A stretch of DNA of 64,000 nucleotides, taken from NCBI GenBank assembly GCA_026182355.1, contig JAPFBL010000049.1:4051001-4115000 (forward strand), given 5' to 3'. Positions 35,147 through 46,720 of this stretch are shown piece by piece; position 1 is the first letter of the stretch; each line of letters starts with the position of its first letter. Below the pieces are notes generated by a model that was given only the letters and a program-made list of their open reading frames with translations, was not told the origin of the DNA and searched no databases. This stretch comes from Hermatobates lingyangjiaoensis. Lineage: Eukaryota; Arthropoda; Insecta; Hemiptera; Hermatobatidae. The position numbers were made by a program, and so were the translations under genes.

Positions 35147-36299
35147 AGGGCTAGTAAAAATGATTTAAATCCCCGAGTAAAGGCACAGATGAAGTATTAT
35201 CCATTCATGCTTAAAGATTAAAGAAATTTACCTTCCAGTTCAAAATATGAAGTAGCCGAGACTTGACTAAGACTTGAAAACCCCATACTTGGTGTTTTCT
35301 CAAATAAATTAAAATGGTGCAAAAACTAAAATATAAATCTGTTATATAAACTTAATCTTCCATTACCTTGGGCACCTGGCTACCTTCCAGGGCGCACCAG
35401 TGCGCCCGGGCGCACCGTTTGAGAAGCACTGCCTTAGACAGTCCTCCAGGGCATCCATCTTTCGTCTAATAATAATAATAATAATGTTGATGATGATAGA
35501 CGTTCTACCATTCAGATTATTATTCTTTTTCTGGTAAGTATAAAACATTATCTTTAATATGTAGTTAGAGGTGGTTGGTTAGTGGTATAACTAACCACCA
35601 TTTGCTTGTATGAAAATTATACCTGTATGTAATGTTGGGTTGAATAATTCATCTTGCTAGTTATTACTATAATTCAAAATGCTTGCACAGTAATTAACCT
35701 AACATTAACTTATACTTGCTTTAACATTACAATTGATTAGAATAGACTAGAATTTCTCAAACATTTTTCGACGCGGAACCCTTTTTGCTTCAGTTACTTT
35801 CCCGGGAACCCCAGATTCTAATTTTATACAATCATAATATAAATAATTTTACATGACTTTATAAATAGTATATATGTTTAAAAACAATCCCAAAGTAATA
35901 TTACTGCAATGTGTATTTCTCAAATAAAACTTCAAACTAAAAGATTTCAATTTTCATACTTCCCATAACTACATAACACATAAAACAGAATTACTAGCAA
36001 TTTTAACAAAACTTTATTTTGTAATAATTTTTGGTTTTATAGTTGAGAGTTTCAGTCTCAAGGCAGCAGCAGCATTGAGTCCACTTGTGTTTTTAGTTTT
36101 TATGGTAGTATAAAAGGAAAATCCAGTAGTACCTAAATAGGTAGTGAGAAATGGCAGCAATGTGTCAAGTGCTATTTTTGCAATAGCAGGTAATTTGGGA
36201 ATCAGATATCTTCAAAAACTGACAAGTGATTCTTTCTAAATATGAACCAAATTTTGACCACTTCTACTTACGAGTATAAGTAGATGATATAATATAAAA

Positions 36300-36490
36300 A
36301 GATTTCACATAAACACGTGAAACAACAATCAATGATCAAACCACAATAAGAAATGGGAAAACAAGACTAAGATCTTTCAACCGTAACAAGCGGTCTTCGT
36401 TTTTGACTCTGACGAAGACCGCTTGTTAAGGTTGAAAGATCTTAGTCTTGTTTTCCCATTTCTTATTGTGGTTTGATCATTGATGATATA
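36300..36490. mobile_element. Mini head-to-head Penelope fragment pair
   Basis: Two inverted copies of the PLE1 segment around the hammerhead-like core meet near 36400. The left arm (36300-36399, minus) starts at CGAAGACCGC; the right arm (36401-36484, plus) starts 16 bases earlier with TTTTTGACTCTGA. Both contain AAGATCTTAGTCTTG and GGTTTGATCATTGAT. They are diverged from PLE1, so this is an independent insertion. Confidence 0.78.
36405..36447 (+). ncRNA. Hammerhead-ribozyme-like core, diverged copy
   Basis: GACU, CUGACGA, A, GACCG/CUUGUUA/AGGUU, GAAA, GAUC, UU, AGUC. Compared with PLE1, helix II keeps pairing at one position (U-G becomes C-G) but loses its last pair (G-A). The inverted partner at 36363-36399 lacks the CUGA part. 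Confidence 0.5.
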
Positions 36491-37468
36491 ATATATCAAT
36501 ATTATACATTTATAATATAAAAAATGGAGCATGTGAAAATATTGCAATAAACTCCATCCAAGTAGGAATACTACTTTGGAGGAAAAAAAAAGTTGATATA
36601 CACATTATTCGGCTTCATAATTCGCAAGAAACACTAAATAAATCCATACTTACTAAAAAAAAAAGTTTTTTTCTAAATGTTTTTGGTGGAACCCCAGACA
36701 GTCCGTTACGGAACCCACTTTGGGAACCTCAGGAATAGACTAATATGTTACTGAGGAATCAGTAATCTCATGTATACGCAACATTTTAGTTACATATTAT
36801 TCATTTTTTTATACCTTACAAAATGATTTTAAGACAATATTATTTTTAGCGAATTTTCTTAAATGGCTACTAGGCACTTAATTGTAACGGTTCGTATATA
36901 ACAAGACAGTAACCAGCCAGACAATCTGTGTCAATATTTCTTGCAACTCTTTACAAACTAAACAGATGTAACATCATGCTAAATCACTGACACATAACCA
37001 TTATTTTCTTCACGTTACCCTATAAAGAGTAGCAACTAATTATCTTTTGTTCATTCATTATTAATAAATACTACAAGACATTCTGGAATCCCATTTAACC
37101 TGATTTCTATTTTTTCCATTTAGATATTATTTCAAATTGGTTTCTGTATATATTCTGTAGACAGTTGAGTCAATATTGAAAGCTACTTAGTTATAGAAAC
37201 AATTATTGACTGATAAATTTTTGGATTAATGTTTATGTTATAAATTAATATTATGTGGATAAAAGATACACTGCCTTTTATAGATCATTCTACAAGGGCG
37301 TGAAAGTAATCCTTGATTGTAAGCTCTCTGATATCAATCAAAGCGTTCTGGTATATTATACTGATCAGTATGCCCTAAGACCTAAGAGGTAAGAGGTACG
37401 ACTCCAACTCCAATTCCGACCCCAGCTTTTCTATTATTATTAAAAAGCAGATGACAGGTGGATAATAA

Positions 37469-38327
37469 TCTATATATAAATTCTCTTCGTGGCTCTGTAT
37501 GTATGTATGTATGTATGTTTGTACCTTATGCATTCGTCCTACAATGGACCTTTTTCAAAAATTCTTTTGCAAGGCACTTTCTATAGGTCTTGGGGTGGTT
37601 TTAGGCTATTAAACTCTGGGGGGCAGCCTAACCCAGGCCCCCTAGGGCCCTATAATAGATAAGGTTTGCTGTATAACCTGTTTGTTTACATTTTGACTTT
37701 AATTGGTAATGGCAACCGCAGGTAGGTTATTTTTTGTGATAATATTTCCACATGTTTTGTTCAATTATTTTTTCGATACAATGCTTCTTCATAAACAAAT
37801 AATATTTAATCAAAATATTGTTATTCAAAATTTTAAGAGACAATTTTGTTTACTGATATAATTTTAATTGGACATTTAAAACTGTGTGAAGTCTTCAAAT
37901 TGAAATCATTGAATGAAATGTAATGTGATATGGTTTAGCCTCTTCAACTAACTGGTTCCTAATTGAAACGATTTGGGGGTTTAAAATTCGTATCATATTT
38001 AACAGATAAGACATATCACATTTAATGAGCTTAGACTTCTTTCAAATTTCTTGATGTATTGTTCGGCAAAAAATATTCTTTTTATTATTTGTTTAATCTA
38101 ATCTGTCAACTTCCAATATTATTAGACAATGTGTGAAATTTATAATCACTGTTAGATTATATATTTTTTGCGTAATCTATAATTTTAATTCTGTATTAAT
38201 TTCATTTATCTCAAAAAAGTTAAGTGTAACGGAACTATAGAAAATTTAAATTGTTTTCGTTATATGTAATTTATTATTAGAGTTGAAATTAAATTGTTTC
38301 CCGGGTAAAGCCGGGTAGATCAGCTAG
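37469..38327 (+). mobile_element. Helitron of a second family (non-autonomous)
   Basis: Starts TCTATATATAAATTCTCTTC after A, ends with the hairpin CCCGG-GTAAAG-CCGGG (38300-38315), then TAGATCAG and CTAG (38324-38327) followed by T. A (GTAT)n run lies near the 5' end. The 3' end differs from the H1-H9 family. No coding remnant is visible in its 859 bases. Confidence 0.78.
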
Positions 38328-38349
38328 TAATAATAATTAGTACTTTGTA

Positions 38350-39300
38350 ATAATAATGATAATAATAATTGGCAATTTATAAAAAAAATTGTGAAATTTC
38401 AATTACCGCAAATAGCAGTAAAACTACAATAACTGAATATTTGTCCTGGACTATTGGGTCACCTGCTATACTTGTCGGATTTGTTTACATTTCTTACATT
38501 GGCTTAGAAATTTTTTAACTGAGTAGACTGAAATAAACTTGATGTTTAGAGATTTAATGAAATAATTTGAAATGATTTCATGACTTAATATAATATTACA
38601 CGAAGAATAAAATTTTACGTTTAAAAAATCTACACCAATCAAACCTATAATTTCTATGCTTATAGAAATATAATGGTATGATGAATTTGTCTAATAAAAT
38701 ACCCTAATCAATCTATATGTTGCAGTCTTGAACAAAACTTAATATCGGAGGTATATTTTCTTGTGTTTATAAATGGTATTATCTTTTGGTAACATTTCAG
38801 TATAAGGAATGAACTCTGTTGTTCTATATTACAAAACGAATATTAATTTTAAGCTAATTTCTCCGTGATATTTTTTGTTATATGTTTCTGACATTTTGCA
38901 AACAAAATAGGAAAATTTTGAAGTCTCCAAACGAAAACTTTGGCTTAATTCTTCAATGTAGAAGGAGGTCAGATAAACAACATTAAATGTAACAGATCCA
39001 CTGGCTATGTAATGTTCCAGATGGCCCTGAATGAGATTAACTGACTATGGGAACAAAAGCCATATTCTCCTGTAAGAAATTGTTTCGTTACATGTTTTTT
39101 CTTTATCTTTACAAAATTGTTATTACTGCTGTGGTATACCAAGGATATTATATGTTTCAGTTGTGTGATATACCAAAATAAGCGTTTATGTTGATAACTG
39201 GTTCAACAGCATCTGTACTACCACCAAGAATGAAAGACTAATAAACATCTCCTATTTAGGCATTTATATTTTATCTAAATTTATTTCAAATTTGTTATCA
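38350..39300 (+). repeat. Long repeat, right-half copy (R1)
   Basis: Shares ordered landmarks with 41770-44230 and 47630-48905: GAAATTTCA, TAGAAATTTTTT, TGAACAAAACTTAATATC, AATGTAGAAGGAGGTCAG, TCTCCTGTAAGA and GACATTTATATTATACC-like sequence. Identity is moderate with many small indels. No coding sequence is recognised. Confidence 0.7.
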
Positions 39301-39612
39301 CTAATCAAATGACTGTGGCACATTAAAACAATTGATTGAATGAGATTTTGGTAATATTTACAACACCGTTTGATATTACGTGAACACTATAACAACATTA
39401 AAATAAAAAAATCTGAATATATTTTTCTTTTATTGCATTTGTAACTTCAAAGTTAATGCCAACATTTCAAATCTCTAGAGTTAGTAGTTTAGGAGAAAAA
39501 AATGTAGTCTAAAAATAGGTTTTTGGCAAAAAAAGTGACTTTTTCGTCATGCATAATTCCTCCCAAACAATAGGGATCATCTACATTATGAGGCCCATTT
39601 TTGTGTAAAATA

Positions 39613-40549
39613 CGAGGTGTGTAAATAAAGTAGTGAGACTGATTTTTTTTTAAATTTTCTATTCAAATATAATTACAATGTGATATTGTCACCTTCAAAA
39701 TAGTTCCCTTCGGAAGCCACACAGCGCTGGAGACGGTCCTTCCAATCATTGTAGCATTGCTGGAACTCGGATTCTGGAATGGCCTTCAGCTGGTTGGTTA
39801 CAGCAGTTTGTATGTTTTGTAGTGTCCCGAAATGAGTTCCCTTGAGGTGATTTTTCAATCTCGGGAAGAGGAAAAAGTCACAAGGACTCAAGTCTGGTGA
39901 ATAAGGAGGCTGAGGAGCAACAGGAATGTTTTTACTGGCCAAAAACTCGTTTATTGAGATGGCAGTGTGACAGGGCGCGTTGTCGTGATGCAACACCCAC
40001 TTGTCTTTGATGTTTGTCATCTCCAATTCATTGGTCAAAATGTGATGAACGGAGGTGTGATTCAAATTCAACTGTTCCCCGATCATTCTGACTGTCAAGC
40101 GTCGATCTGAACGCACAAGGTTCCGTACTCTGTTGACATTTTCATCGGTGTTTGCACTTGAAGGCCTTCCGCTTCGTGGTTCATCTTCAATCGACTCTCT
40201 TCCTTCTGAAAATTCCTTAAACCACCGAAAAACCTGTGCCCTTGATAAAACACGTTCTCCATAGGCCTCCTGAAGTTTTTCAAAAGTTTCGGTTGCATTA
40301 TGTCCAAGTCTGAAGCAAAATTTGATTGCACACCGCTGCTCAACTTTGAGGTCACTCATTTTTAAAACGCTCAAGAAAAAACCATTTCACGAAAACCAAC
40401 GCTACGGACAAACAAATGACTGTGGCGAGTTCAGATTCATACTGGAGGCGCATCACACGTGCACCTGACGCTACTCAAGGCCACGCGTCTCCAGCGTTGC
40501 CAGATCGAAAGCGACGTTGCCAGTCTCACTACTTTATTTACACACCTCG
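39613..40549 (-). mobile_element. Mariner transposon with intact ends and an internal deletion
   Basis: TA duplications flank it (39611-39612 and 40550-40551). The outermost 29 bases of the element (31 with the TA) are exact inverted repeats beginning CGAGGTGTGTAAATAAAGTA. The two other copies of the surrounding repeat show the empty site (TTGATATTTTACA). At 937 bases it is shorter than a full mariner (about 1.3 kb), because part of the transposase is missing. Confidence 0.92.
39673..40374 (-). CDS. Mariner transposase with in-frame internal deletion
   Basis: An uninterrupted 233-codon frame. Residues 1-115 hold the paired helix-turn-helix DNA-binding region: RCAIKFCFRLGHNATETFEK, VFRWFKEFSEGRESIEDEPR, SGRPSSANTDENVNRVRNLV, then LTVRMIGEQLNLNHTSVHHI. 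The protein then jumps to the end of the catalytic domain: WVLHHDNAPCHT, PYSPDLSPCDFFLFP. The last two catalytic Asp residues are 34 residues apart (D34D, mariner type), but about 110 residues including the first catalytic Asp (the GDE region) are gone. It should bind the ends but not cut. The start is the first ATG of the frame; a second Met at residue 6 (MSDLKVEQ) fits the family as well. Confidence 0.88.
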   Translation of the reverse strand: MSVLKMSDLKVEQRCAIKFCFRLGHNATETFEKLQEAYGERVLSRAQVFRWFKEFSEGRESIEDEPRSGRPSSANTDENVNRVRNLVRSDRRLTVRMIGEQLNLNHTSVHHILTNELEMTNIKDKWVLHHDNAPCHTAISINEFLASKNIPVAPQPPYSPDLSPCDFFLFPRLKNHLKGTHFGTLQNIQTAVTNQLKAIPESEFQQCYNDWKDRLQRCVASEGNYFEGDNITL

Positions 40550-42009
40550 TATCAACTTAATCCATCAAAGATTCTGGACCGTAGCGTGGCTACAAACTTT
40601 GGATACATACTCACCCACCCACACTCACCACACTACTCACCACACCACATACAACACAACACACACTCGCGCACACACACACACCACACAGACAAAATCA
40701 AAAAAACTACATAAACGACTTTTGGGACTCAAAACATCTAATTCCGTCAAAATCTCGAGATAGAATTTTTTCACGATCACTATACTTTACTTATAGTAAA
40801 GTAAAAAAAATTCAAATCGTTTTCAAGGAGTTTGTTATTATATTTATTTACAGCAAAGTTGAAAATTTTAAAGTTTTTAACTCCAGATCATTTTTATTGG
40901 TTTTAAGCTTGTGATTAATGGTTGTCTTACAGATGTATTTTAATCAATGTGTATGTTGACTGCTTAATCATAACTTAATGACAGACATATAGGTCTTGAC
41001 ATATTTAAGAACTCTATTCTTTATAAATGGAGAGAACTTCATTATGACAAAATGGCTACTAATTTTAAGCTATTTCCTGGGAATTGAATAAACTTAACAT
41101 TTTCACTTTACTATAAGAAAAATGAATACTGATTGTGAAAAAATTCGATTTCGAGATTTTGACGGAATTATACGTTTCGAGGTCCTAGAAGTCGTTTTAT
41201 GAAGTTTCTTCGATGATGTGTGTGTGTGTGGGGGTGGGTGAGTATTTATCGAAAGTTTGTGGATACGCTACGGTCCAGAATCTTTGATGTATCAAATTGA
41301 TATTTTACAGGAAAATGGACCTCGTAGTGATAATGAGAGCCCTGTAGTTTGGGAGCAATTATGCATGATGGGAAAGTTACCTTTTTTGCCAAAAACCCGT
41401 TTTTAGACTACATTTTTTTCTCCAAACTACTAATTCTAGACTTTTGAAAATATGGCATTATCTTTGAGGTCACAAATGCAATAAACGAAAAATGTATTCA
41501 GATCGGAACATATTTTTTTCTTTTCAATAAAATGTAAAAATTTTGACTTATAAATCAATGTGAAAGCTTGTGAGAGCGATACAAGCCACACAGCTTGACG
41601 GATCAAAATGAAAGTATACCTAAAAATAGAACATTCTGAGGAGAATGAGTTGAGATATTTTTTTCTAAATTACATTCACCAGAGGCCCGATACAGTACAT
41701 TTTCTCTTTTCAGAAAATGATTTTTGACCCTAAACGGCTCATTGAAAACAATGAAAATTGTCCCTAAAAATTTAACAACAAATTAGCAATGTATAAAAAA
41801 AAACTCATGAAATTTCAGTAACGGCAAAGAGTAACGGCTATAAAAACTAATTGTTTATCCTAGACTAATGAATCACCTCCTATACTTGTCGAGTTTATTG
41901 ATATTTCTTTACATTGTTTACATTGACTAAGAAATTTTTTGAGTGAATCAACTGAAATAAAATTGATGTTTATAATAAAAATTTAAAAAAATTATTGACT
42001 TATATGAGA

Positions 42010-43284
42010 CTAGCAAACGTGTTCGTCTTTGACGGGTACTTTTTCAGAAATTCCGAGATGATACATGGTATGTACAGAAGCAAATGCCTCTGTATACACA
42101 CAATTGCAGTCTGTTCTTCATGGATTAGCTGTCATAGGTTCAGGTTTATGAAAGGACAAAGAGTTGGGACCTCTGACACTTGGGCAAGCAAAAGAAAAAC
42201 TTTGTCTCACACACTTCAATTCCTGGGGTAGATAGAATTTCCCCTTGCAACTTAGTTACCGTCATTGCAAAACATTCACTGACGGGACATTGCAATCGTT
42301 TGAATGGAAACGGATAGTAGCTCGAAATCAATGGTATGCGTGGTATACACACAGACTCCACAATACCACACCCAGTCATGATGTCCGCCTCTATGGCGTA
42401 TCAGTGCAGAGCACGAACTGAGAGTTATGTCCGTTGTCCATTTTTTGGGGCACTCAAGTTTCGTAACATGAAATTTGTTACTGCTATTAAATCGTACCAT
42501 GACAGGTGTCCTACTTTAACATTTTACTCATGAGCAGGCAGTCTAGGAGCAGTCAGGAAGTCAAGAAATTCAGTTAGATAATGAACTGCTCCCTCATCAC
42601 TAATCACTCTGTTTACTGACTTGTAAGTCATAGTTGTTTGGCTTGATATGGTGTAACAACTTGTTTAGTGATTTTTCCTGCCTGTTCATTAGAATGGGTT
42701 GAGAGTTCTTCGTTCACAAAAAAGCTATTTATTCTGAATAGATAGTACATCCTGAACTCATGAGAACATCTAGTCAACTAACAATACCTACTTGCTATAG
42801 CCCTATATTTTCAAAATAAACATATCCGCGTAGTTAGCCAAATACGACTAAGAAGTTCATAACTTCGCTTCTACGTTGAATTTTCAAACCACTTAGAGCT
42901 TACATTTTAAGTTAGACATACACAAATCTAGTGTCAATGTTTCAGCTCGTTATGTCTCATGGTGGCTGAGATTACTTGTGACAAACGTTTGTGCTTTAAA
43001 GGTCCATAACCTATCTTCTACTTTAAATTTCCAATCCATTTAGAGCTTATAGTTTAAGTGAGATTTACACAAATCTACTGTCAAAGTTTCAGCTTGCTAT
43101 GTATAATGATGGTTGAGTTTACTTGCGACAATATTTTGGGGACATACCGACAAATCGATAGACAAAAATTTTTCTAAGGGTGGATACGGTTTCTCTAATG
43201 TATGAAACGTAAAGAAAACTTGAAATGAGTCAGTTCTAAGCAACGTACAGACAAAACCTTTCTTTTATTTATATAAATATAAGA
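42010..43284 (-). mobile_element. Helitron copy H3
   Basis: On the minus strand it ends with the palindrome around GTC-AAA-GAC and CTAG (42013-42010), preceded on the plus strand by A at 42009. The 5' end TCTTATATTTATATAAATAA is at 43284; the flanking base is C rather than T. It keeps the helicase tail (42379-42146: TGCGIVESVCIPRIPLI, FPFKRLQCPVSECFAMTV). The uninterrupted sequence at 47855 in R3 confirms the insertion. Confidence 0.82.
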
Positions 43285-44576
43285 CTAATAATAGTTTTAC
43301 ATGTAAAATATCACTCCCAATAAACATAAATTTCTGTTGTTTCCATGGAATGATGGATTCGTCTTACAAATTTTCAGTTGTAAATTATTTCTTGTGCTTT
43401 TGAATCATAGTATCTTTCGGTAAATTGAAGTGTGAGGAATAGACTCTTTCCTCAAGAAAGAGGAGTTATCTTTGTTGACAAATATCCAGTCTTTTCACTA
43501 TTCTAGTCTAATAGTTAATATCTATTATTTTTAATAATTTCAAACTTCCAGCTATAAAAGTTTTAAATTATACTGAAAAGCCATTGACTTTCATTTGAGT
43601 ATGTAAAACTGGCTACTTGCTAATGTATTTTTTCTCAATATATATTCACAGCTATCTTATAACAGAGTACAGCAGGCAGGAAAACGGTAACACTCGCTCA
43701 GTCGATTTTATTAAATACTAGGAAACCATGAAACTCCCCGCGTAATAATTCCATAGAAAACAAAAAATATAAAACATAATTCAAAATTGAAAATATTCTT
43801 TGAAAAAAAATAAATGTAATTATCCTACATCTTAAATTAAAAATTACCTTAAGACCACATTTTTTCTTAGTTGTTTCTGACCTTTTTCAAATAAAATAGG
43901 AATATTTTCATGTTTTAAATGGGAAAATTTGTCTTAAATATTCAATGTAGAAGGAGGTCAGGTAGACTATGTAAGAGATCCACTGGGTATTGGAAGAAAA
44001 GCCATGTTCTTCTGTAAGAGATTATTTCGTAACACGAAATCTACACTTTTGCTTTTCATAAATGTTATTACTGCTGAAGTTATACTAATGGTATTATATT
44101 CATCAGTGGGGTGATATACAAAAATAATTTTATATATTGATAAGTGAATCAATCACTGTCTGTACTACCTCCAGGAATTAAAGATTAATTAACATCTCTC
44201 ATTTAGACATTTATATTATACCTAAATGGAACATTATTTATTATATACCCAAGATGTATGATATTAGGTTTACTTATATAAAAGTAGAGGGTAGGCCACT
44301 CCAGATTTTTTTATTAGGTATTAACTTCGGATGTTTTATTGCCTTAATGTTTAGAAGAGAAATATTACTATAAAATGGGAACTATTAAGTTCCATCTGTA
44401 GTAACATGAGATGTTTTTGGTAAATAAGCATCTTCGTAAGGTACCACATACCTATCTGAAGACCATGTCAACAGAGTTAATTCTACAATCCTTGTAGAAT
44501 TACAATTACGTTAAGAAAATCATAACTAAATCATTTGTTCTTCTACTTCCACCTTCGAGTTTTTGATCCAGAATCA

Positions 44577-44760
44577 GAACTGATATATATATATATATAT
44601 ATGAAAAGGGGGAAAAAAAAAGACTAAGATCTTTCAATCGTAACAAGCGGTCTTCGTCAGAGTCAAAACCCCTTTTTTACCCCTTTTCATATTGTGCGTT
44701 GATCATTGATTGTTATTTCACGTTGTTTATGTGAAGTCTTGTTATATACATTTATATTTT
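44577..44760. mobile_element. Penelope-derived inverted fragment pair
   Basis: A minus-oriented piece with the hammerhead-like core (44664-44600) abuts a plus-oriented piece (44665-44755) that carries the later part, TTGATCATTGATTGTTATTT, ending TGAAGTCTTGTTATA. Both sides share CCCCTTTTCATAT at matching places. A short (TA)n lies at the left edge. Confidence 0.65.
44622..44664 (-). ncRNA. Hammerhead-ribozyme-like core, third locus
   Basis: On the minus strand: GACU, CUGACGA, A, GACCG/CUUGUUA/CGAUU, GAAA, GAUC, UU, AGUC. The catalytic-core letters and the palindromic helix III are unchanged, while helix II has a C-A mismatch, so this copy may be weakened. Confidence 0.5.
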
Positions 44761-45000
44761 AAAATACAAGGACTATGGAATAGATTGCAGCTTACTTTAA
44801 TAATATGTTATATTGTTCAATCAATGGTTTCATGTTTATATAACTGATAAATGAGTATAGCTACGTTAAAAACAAAGAAAATCATTAAAGTGATTATATA
44901 TGAGTTGGAAATTATTTTACCAGAGAGCTTGAGATTACGTCAACATAATAGCCACATTAAAATAAAAACCAAAACTATATTGACTGTCAGCGAGTTTGAT

Positions 45001-46505
45001 ATATTTATTTATAGTAACATTGAGTGCATGTTACCCCCAGATTTTTTTTCCAGGTAACAATAATTGGAATCTTTTTAAGGTTGTTGCTGTGCTGAGTCAT
45101 CTGAATTTACTGAGTGCAACTTCCTCAAAGTGTGTTTTGAATTATCGATGATCCAAACTGCATTTTGAAAAAAAGCTAATCTGAAAACATCAGTCATTAC
45201 CTGTTCCTTAATCGAATTTGGGCACATAACTGTTATTGATGGATTAAATAATGGTAGTTGATATCTCATGAACAACCAATGTTTCGAATGAAGTAATAAA
45301 CTATTGTTTTTACCAGTTTGAGAAGCACCATCAGCTGTAGAATAATAATTTTTTTCCTACAAGGTTGAATTTTTCCAGTGATAAATACGTTTTTTTATTA
45401 CCCCCATCTGTAAATTTTCCCTTTATTTTCATCCTTACTTAGCTGGATAGAGAATAGTTTAGGAGCTTCAAAGTTTATAGAGTAGAGACCTTTATAACAT
45501 TTCTTTATTCATTCATCATTGCACTCCTATAAAAGTTTGGGTGTCTACTGTAAAAAGGCTCGGGACCGCAAAATATTTGTTTGGTTTCAGCCTTTTCCAA
45601 TCGGCCCACTGGCTAATTCGACAGAATTCCCTTGTTTCCAGGTACCCACATAAGAGTATACTTATTAGCACGTTTGTTTTATGATTATTTTTTAACTCGT
45701 CAGTATATGAGACGGGAACCCCTTTCTTGAGATTAGGAAGCTTCCTATACAGGTGATCATTATTACTTGTATTAGTAATAGTGATATTACTAATCTTACT
45801 AATATTACTAAACTTACGTCACTTTGACGCCTTCTGTGAACAATTTTATGAGGGGGCCCTGTATATAGGCGAAACAATAAATCTTTAGTTCAACAAAATT
45901 TTTGAACATTTTATTTCCCATAGAGACCTTTTCGTTATGTATCTGTCTCAGTTCATTCTTGATGAAAATATGTAGATAATGTTGGTTAATTTTTTGATCA
46001 TGGAGATAAGACAGATGGACATTGATCCAACCTAGTTTTTAGATAACTAATGAGTATAAGAATAGCGATAGCACACTTACCTAAGGTCACAATGTCAAGT
46101 TGTGGTGTATCAAACACTTACACTAATTATTCTTCATTAGCCTATTGTATTCTATTTCATATTCTCTGGATTAATTCATTTATATACTAGTATTGATTAA
46201 TCGATCCGAAGGCGTTTATCAGGAGCTCCCCTATATCCTAGAAGAACCAGAGTAATTCCTTTAAGATTTCAAGTTTTTTCTATTTTTTTTAACCAAACTT
46301 GTTGTAACTGATTCCGTCAATTTGCCTTGTGATAGATATGTTGTTACTAATGAACATTCTTATTTACCTAAAATTCTCAAGTTACTCTACATAGAACATT
46401 TCTCAGTTTTAATGTAATATTACTTGTTCGGTATTGTAAGGTTAATAGTCGATATCTGTACTCAGATAATACGATATTTAATACATACATATTGTTATTG
46501 CCGAG
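45001..46505. other. Region without a recognised feature
   Basis: AT-rich sequence, no coding segment or element ends that I can identify. Confidence 0.45.
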
Positions 46506-46720
46506 GGGGCCAGGTTAGCCCAGTGGCAACGTGCTCGCCTCTGAACTCGTAGGTCCGGGGATCAATAACCACTCTGACCCTCAATTTATTCATGTTGAGG
46601 GGGAATATATTTGAGCACGTCGCTCCTAGGAGCGGAATTCCTAAGCCGTTGATCCCGAGTCTGTGTTATGTCAGGTACTCGTTAAAGATCTCTACCTAAA
46701 TACATTTCAGTTAGGCAAAA
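46506..46720 (+). mobile_element. tRNA-derived SINE
   Basis: The head reads GGGGGCCAGGTTAGCCCAGT with an A-box TTAGCCCAGTGG (46515-46526) and a B-box-like GGATCAATAACC (46559-46570) at normal tRNA spacing, so it is built on a pol III promoter. The following body is unrelated to tRNA and ends around the AATTTAG/AACTATCAA region. No cloverleaf 3' half is present, so it is not a tRNA gene. Confidence 0.65.

Larger units (their letters stand above)
34820..35431. mobile_element. Non-autonomous hAT element hAT-1 inside the LINE
   Basis: An exact 8-bp target duplication CCTTAGAC flanks it (34812-34819 and 35432-35439). The ends are inverted: CAGCGATTCTTAAAC on the left, GTTTGAGAAGCACTG on the right. 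The interior is non-coding: four tandem 32-bp units and a long (GA)n run. Removing it restores the LINE reading frame, confirming insertion. Confidence 0.88.
34365..35480 (-). pseudogene. LINE endonuclease (EEP) fragment, split by a hAT
   Basis: On the minus strand, removing the hAT at 34820-35431 joins KMDALEDCLRELNGSLILAG and DFNAKSIQWGGEHTDIRGSR in one frame, followed by VVELAARLHLLILNDETSTY, then an SDHQHITFQL block. GDFNAK and SDH are catalytic motifs of the AP-type endonuclease of R1-like LINEs. The frame is open for 117 codons (34718-34365) and ends in low-complexity FNKFNKF. Only a fragment of the ORF is present. Confidence 0.75.
35748..36732. mobile_element. Non-autonomous hAT element hAT-2
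   Basis: An exact 8-bp duplication GAATAGAC flanks it (35740-35747 and 36733-36740). Ends: TAGAATTTCTCAAAC and GGGAACCTCAG, with GGAACCC-type subterminal sequence on both sides. No transposase is visible. It contains a Penelope-derived mini palindrome at 36300-36490. Confidence 0.78.
39425..40775 (-). repeat. Long repeat, left-half copy, inverted (split by a mariner)
   Basis: On the minus strand this follows 41128-41510: AAAAAATTC, GAGATTTTGACGGAATTA, a GT-rich patch, CGCTACGGTCCAGAATCTTT, TTTTTAGACTACATTTTTTT. It faces the plus-strand copy at 41128, giving an inverted pair around 40775-41128. The GT-rich patch appears on the plus strand as CA-rich sequence at 40615-40690. Confidence 0.75.
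41128..45000 (+). repeat. Long repeat, most complete copy (R2)
   Basis: Begins GTGAAAAAATTCGATTTCGA and continues through the landmarks named for R1 to about 44230, then on to a segment near 44850-45000 that matches 39330-39420 (AACATTAAAATAAAA). It is interrupted by Helitron H3 (42010-43284) and a Penelope fragment (44577-44760). I find no coding sequence. Confidence 0.65.

Noticed and set aside
39673..40374. Host gene captured from a transposase
   Set aside because: It still sits between exact mariner ends with TA duplications and lacks a catalytic Asp, so it is a transposon derivative rather than a domesticated gene.
40615..40690. CA-rich stretch as a regulatory or Z-DNA element
   Set aside because: It is the inverted counterpart of a GT-rich patch in the other long-repeat copies, so it belongs to that repeat.
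46506..46720. Possible tRNA gene
   Set aside because: A and B boxes are present, but there is no acceptor or anticodon arm pairing and the body is unrelated; a SINE fits better.
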